A stretch of 5,637 nt of DNA from Clostridia bacterium. Its GTDB lineage: Bacteria; Bacillota; Clostridia; Oscillospirales; Acutalibacteraceae. The DNA lies in contig CAAGHT010000180.1 in NCBI GenBank assembly GCA_900769775.1, forward strand, positions 1 to 5,637. Direction: 5' to 3'. The notes beneath the pieces are model-generated. The model worked only from the letters and a program-made list of their open reading frames with translations. It was not told the DNA's origin and did not search any database. The stretch's first letter is position 1; each line of letters opens with the position of its first letter. The position numbers and the translations under genes are program-made. Shown in pieces: positions 4,653-5,637 of this stretch.

Positions 4653-5637
4653 GTTTGTCTTGCGAGCAACTGCGGCAAGAGGATTTGATTCAATGGCGTT
4701 TTTAACCTGCGCATCGGCAACATGAGTATATATCTGTGTGGTGCCGAGATTTTCATGTCCAAGGACATTCTGAAGTACTCTGACATCAACTCCGCCGTGC
4801 TGATACATAAGGGTTGCGGCAGTATGCCTGAGCTTATGCGTGCTGAGACCCTGACCTCCAAGACCTGCTTTTTCAAGGTAGGTATAAACAATATGCTGAA
4901 CGGTTTTATTGCTGATTCTTCGCTTGTTTCGGCTTATAAATAATGCATTTTTATGGTCTGCGGGAATGCCCTCGTTAGGTCTTACTGCAAGATAGTCGGA
5001 TAGGGAAGAGCGGCATGCATCATTTAAATAGATTACACGCTCTTTATTACCCTTACCGAGTATTCTGAGCGAGCCGTCACTTGTAAGATCAGTAACATTT
5101 AAATTACAAAGCTCAGAAAGACGCATACCACAGTTCAAGAAGAGAGTTATAATACAATAATCACGCTTGGCATTAGGTGAATCACTTGTGATTACTGAAT
5201 TCAGTAATTCGAGAGAATCTTCCAATGTAAGGTGTCGAGGCAAGCTCTTCTTGAGCTTTGGTGAATCTAGCATCTCAGCGGGATTGTTATCAAGCTGGTG
5301 TGTATGAGAGGTAAGATATTTGAAATACTGTCTGAGTGTTGATACCTTACGAGCTCTTGTTGTAGAATTGTTTTCACGCTCATTTTTACAATAAACTAAG
5401 AATGAATGTAAGTCATAGGTTGTAATTGAACGAACCAAGCTTAAATCTACATCAGAAATGTCGATATTTTCGAAATTTTCGTCCGATGGAATTTTTCCTT
5501 TAATACGTTTGATGTATTTGAAAAAAGTTATCAGATCACGATAGTATTCAAGAACTGTAGCAGAAGACTTATTTTTAATAGCTTCATTATAGGTAAGAAA
5601 TTCTTTAATAATGTCGGGAGCATCGGTAATGTAGTTA
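4632..5637 (-). CDS. XerC/XerD-type tyrosine recombinase (integrase), 5' end outside window
   Basis: The reading frame is open from TAA (4634-4632) to the right edge, giving 334 visible residues; the start codon lies beyond 5637. A TTG at 5438-5436 is not the likely start, because recombinase-like sequence continues 66 codons upstream (for example YYRDLITFFKYIKRIKGK), the SAM-like core-binding domain expected before the catalytic domain. Tyrosine recombinases cut and rejoin DNA through a tyrosine-DNA intermediate; XerC/XerD resolve chromosome dimers, while relatives integrate phages or transposons. All catalytic residues are present in visible numbering: R172 (GMRLSEL), K195 (LGKGNKER), H267 and R270 (HKLRH), H294 (LGHENLG) and the nucleophile Y303 (IYTHV). 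It is about 24 residues longer before the first arginine than E. coli XerD, even without its true N-terminus. It is convergent with oadB across a shared terminator. No attachment site, tRNA or phage gene is seen, so a housekeeping Xer-like role and a mobile-element role both remain open. Confidence 0.95.
   Translation of the reverse strand, partial: NYITDAPDIIKEFLTYNEAIKNKSSATVLEYYRDLITFFKYIKRIKGKIPSDENFENIDISDVDLSLVRSITTYDLHSFLVYCKNERENNSTTRARKVSTLRQYFKYLTSHTHQLDNNPAEMLDSPKLKKSLPRHLTLEDSLELLNSVITSDSPNAKRDYCIITLFLNCGMRLSELCNLNVTDLTSDGSLRILGKGNKERVIYLNDACRSSLSDYLAVRPNEGIPADHKNALFISRNKRRISNKTVQHIVYTYLEKAGLGGQGLSTHKLRHTAATLMYQHGGVDVRVLQNVLGHENLGTTQIYTHVADAQVKNAIESNPLAAVARKTNKKATDE

Noticed and set aside
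4369..4943. Plus-strand frames across the end of oadB and opposite the recombinase (4369-4725, 4722-4943)
   Set aside because: They run through the oadB end, the terminator and antisense recombinase sequence; no ribosome binding site or motif supports them.
5436..5438. TTG as the start codon of the recombinase
   Set aside because: The same frame continues without a stop to the window edge and encodes plausible core-binding domain sequence, so the true start lies beyond 5637.

Overview
The window looks like chromosomal DNA of an anaerobic, fermentative member of the Bacillota, most likely class Clostridia and perhaps a gut Oscillospirales/Ruminococcus-like lineage. Reasons: strong purine-rich Shine-Dalgarno sites, moderate-to-low GC, short operons ending in classic hairpin-plus-T terminators, a TTG start, and the gene set (acetate kinase, a clostridial-type galactokinase homologue, sodium-pump decarboxylase subunits, TmcAL). 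The lineage is inferred, not proven.

Layout. (1) 1-239, minus: N-terminal 79 codons of tmcAL (tRNA-Met cytidine acetate ligase), running off the left edge. (2) 240-368: compact divergent control region with candidate promoters facing each other, a 23-base imperfect palindrome and a GAAA-tetraloop hairpin next to the ackA ribosome binding site. (3) 369-2867, plus: two-gene operon ackA (acetate kinase) then a galactokinase-family gene with a TTG start, 18 nt apart, closed by a strong terminator at 2873-2915. (4) 2927-4613, plus: a second unit with its own extended -10 promoter, encoding OadG-like (gamma) and OadB-like (beta) membrane subunits of a sodium-translocating decarboxylase, 17 nt apart. 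(5) 4618-4652: bidirectional terminator shared with the convergent gene. (6) 4632-5637, minus: XerC/XerD-type tyrosine recombinase with all six catalytic residues, its 5' end beyond the right edge. No stretch over 300 bases lacks a gene.

How they may work together. AckA yields ATP from acetyl phosphate at the end of fermentation. The sugar kinase spends ATP on galactose or a related sugar and is co-transcribed with it. OadB/OadG would turn decarboxylation of a biotin-bound carboxyl group into a sodium gradient, but the carboxyltransferase (alpha) and biotin carrier are not in the window. TmcAL and AckA both use acetate and ATP and share a control region. Most of the window is ordinary core metabolism and I see no defence system, CRISPR array, insertion sequence or clearly new machinery. 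The points most worth checking are the altered sugar-binding motif of the galactokinase homologue, the orphan gamma-beta pump pair, and the palindrome between tmcAL and ackA.
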